Source: Chryseobacterium daecheongense
GTDB taxonomy: Bacteria > Bacteroidota > Bacteroidia > Flavobacteriales > Weeksellaceae
Length of the DNA stretch: 64,000 nt
Assembly: GCA_027920525.1 (NCBI GenBank)
Contig: CP115858.1
Span: 248,001-312,000 of the forward strand
Direction: 5' to 3'
Shown: piece by piece, positions 63,022 to 64,000 of the stretch
Layout of the letters: the number at the start of each line of letters is the position of its first letter
Numbering within the stretch: the first letter of the stretch is position 1
Notes under the pieces: model-generated
The model's database searches: none
Told to the model about the DNA's origin: nothing
What the model saw: the letters and a program-made list of their open reading frames with translations, nothing else
Translations under genes and position numbers: made by a program

Positions 63022-64000
63022 CCGTACTAAACATCCCCACAGAAGATACAATCCTCTCCTGAATGAATGGATACTGGTTTCTCCCCAACGGGCAAACCGG
63101 CCCTGGCAAGGACAGAGAGAGAAGACCGCAGCAGATAATCGTCCTGCCTATGATCCGGACTGTTATCTCTGTTCCGGAAATATTCGTGCTAACGGAGCCC
63201 GCAACCCTGACTATAAAGGGACTTACGTTTTTAATAACGATTTCGGGGCGTTGCTTAATGAAGAGGTTGATTTCTCAGAAGGACATTCAGGATTTTTTAC
63301 CCTGCTTCCGGAACGTGGAATCAACAGGGTTGTTTGCTTTTCTGAAGACCACAGCCTTACCTTACCGGAAATGTCCGTGGAACAAATAAAAAATGTGGTG
63401 GATGCATGGCAGGCGCAGTTCATTGAATTAGCAGCTTTCGACCATATTAATTATATTCAGATTTTTGAGAATAAAGGAAGCATCATGGGATGCAGCAATC
63501 CTCATCCGCACGGCCAGATATGGGCACAGTCATCAGTTCCGGCAATGGTTCAGAAAACCCAGGATCAGTTGAAATCTTATTTTGAAAAGAATAAAAGAAC
63601 ATTGCTGGAGGACTATATTGAGCAGGAAATAACGGCCGGCGAACGTATGGTCACAGAAAATGAAAATTTTGCAGCATTAGTGCCGTTTTGGGCATCATGG
63701 CCTTATGAAACAATGATTATCAGTAAACAACAAAGAGAAAATATTGCAGCATTTTCTGAGGATGAAAAAGAATCACTTGCAGCCATACTCAAGGAACTGA
63801 CTACAATTTATGACAATCTTTTTGAAACGTCATTTCCTTATTCTGCGGGAATTCATCAGTCACCTACGGACGGAAAGCAACATCCGGAATGGCATTTTCA
63901 TATGCATTTTTATCCACCGCTGCTCAGGAGTGCGGAAGTAAAGAAATTTATGGTAGGGTATGAAATGCTTGCAGAGCCTCAGCGAGACATTACCCCGGAA
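63005..64000 (+). CDS. galT: Galactose-1-phosphate uridylyltransferase (3' end outside window)
   Basis: ATG 63005 overlaps galK by 17 nt; the frame stays open to the window edge, giving 332 residues of an expected length of about 350. GalT motifs: HPHRRYNPLLNEWILVSPQRANRPWQG, zinc-site C-Y-L-C (DCYLCSGN), TYVFNNDFGAL, active-site SNPHPHGQIWAQ containing the catalytic histidine, and EWHFHMHFYPPLLRS near the end. It transfers UMP between UDP-glucose and galactose 1-phosphate in the Leloir pathway. Only a few C-terminal residues appear to be missing. Confidence 0.95.
   Translation, partial: MNTSFDRTKHPHRRYNPLLNEWILVSPQRANRPWQGQREKTAADNRPAYDPDCYLCSGNIRANGARNPDYKGTYVFNNDFGALLNEEVDFSEGHSGFFTLLPERGINRVVCFSEDHSLTLPEMSVEQIKNVVDAWQAQFIELAAFDHINYIQIFENKGSIMGCSNPHPHGQIWAQSSVPAMVQKTQDQLKSYFEKNKRTLLEDYIEQEITAGERMVTENENFAALVPFWASWPYETMIISKQQRENIAAFSEDEKESLAAILKELTTIYDNLFETSFPYSAGIHQSPTDGKQHPEWHFHMHFYPPLLRSAEVKKFMVGYEMLAEPQRDITPE

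Noticed and set aside
1..64000. CRISPR array, prophage, insertion sequence or defence system
   Set aside because: No spaced direct repeats, integrase, transposase or nuclease genes are present; nearly all coding space is sugar metabolism.

Overview
The window looks like a chromosomal segment of a Chryseobacterium-like flavobacterium (phylum Bacteroidota). The basis is a SusD-family lipoprotein, a C-terminal type IX secretion (T9SS) sorting domain, TAnnTTTG-type -7 promoter boxes, an AT-rich composition (estimated by eye, not computed), SDR-type mannonate oxidoreductase beside UxuA, and a Nudix-type arabinose regulator. Almost all of it is one large hemicellulose/pectin side-chain utilisation region. 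I see no rRNA, tRNA, CRISPR array, insertion sequence or prophage.

Layout. (a) 1-7982: the 3' part of a susD gene, then a complete hexuronate route: mannonate dehydratase, SDR mannonate/fructuronate oxidoreductase, uronate isomerase, KDG kinase, KDPG aldolase and an MFS uronate transporter. (b) 8020-26651: a tightly packed enzyme run: GH95, two GH43 proteins, a double-headed CE1 esterase, GH31, three paralogous GH43-CBM6 enzymes with a GH27 between the first two, and GH97. (c) 26740-33651: a frameshifted gene remnant resembling the GH115 N-terminus, an SGNH lipoprotein esterase, GH115 alpha-glucuronidase and a T9SS-exported GH30 xylanase. (d) 33948-45651: GH3 (frameshifted near its C-terminus), GH51, then araB-araD-araA-galM and a sodium/sugar symporter. 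(e) 45731-48782, minus strand: a GH5-ricin lipoprotein and the Nudix-type regulator AraR. (f) 49297-59260: GH127/146 beta-L-arabinofuranosidase, sialate-O-acetylesterase-type esterase, GPH symporter, GH10, cytosolic GH43 and GH67. (g) 59375-64000: a small secreted two-repeat protein (minus), an AraC regulator, transaldolase, galK and a galT that runs off the right edge.

How it fits together. Secreted and periplasmic enzymes (GH30, GH10, GH43s, GH115, GH67, GH51, GH127/146, GH95, GH27, GH31, esterases) would strip and depolymerise decorated glucuronoarabinoxylan, arabinan and probably xyloglucan or arabinogalactan side chains. The resulting uronic acids, L-arabinose and galactose enter the uxu/uxa/kdg route, AraBDA plus transaldolase, and the Leloir enzymes. 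No xylose isomerase or xylulokinase is present in the window.

The most notable signal is regulatory. A 19-bp palindrome, AARTGT-N7-ACAYTT, occurs at five places: before GH3-GH51, before araBDA-galM-symporter, before araR itself, immediately before GH127/146, and before transaldolase-galK-galT. The araR product has a Nudix box lacking the catalytic glutamates and a C-terminal winged-helix-like region. I infer that these five sites are its operators and that they tie arabinan side-chain removal, arabinose catabolism and galactose catabolism into one local regulon.
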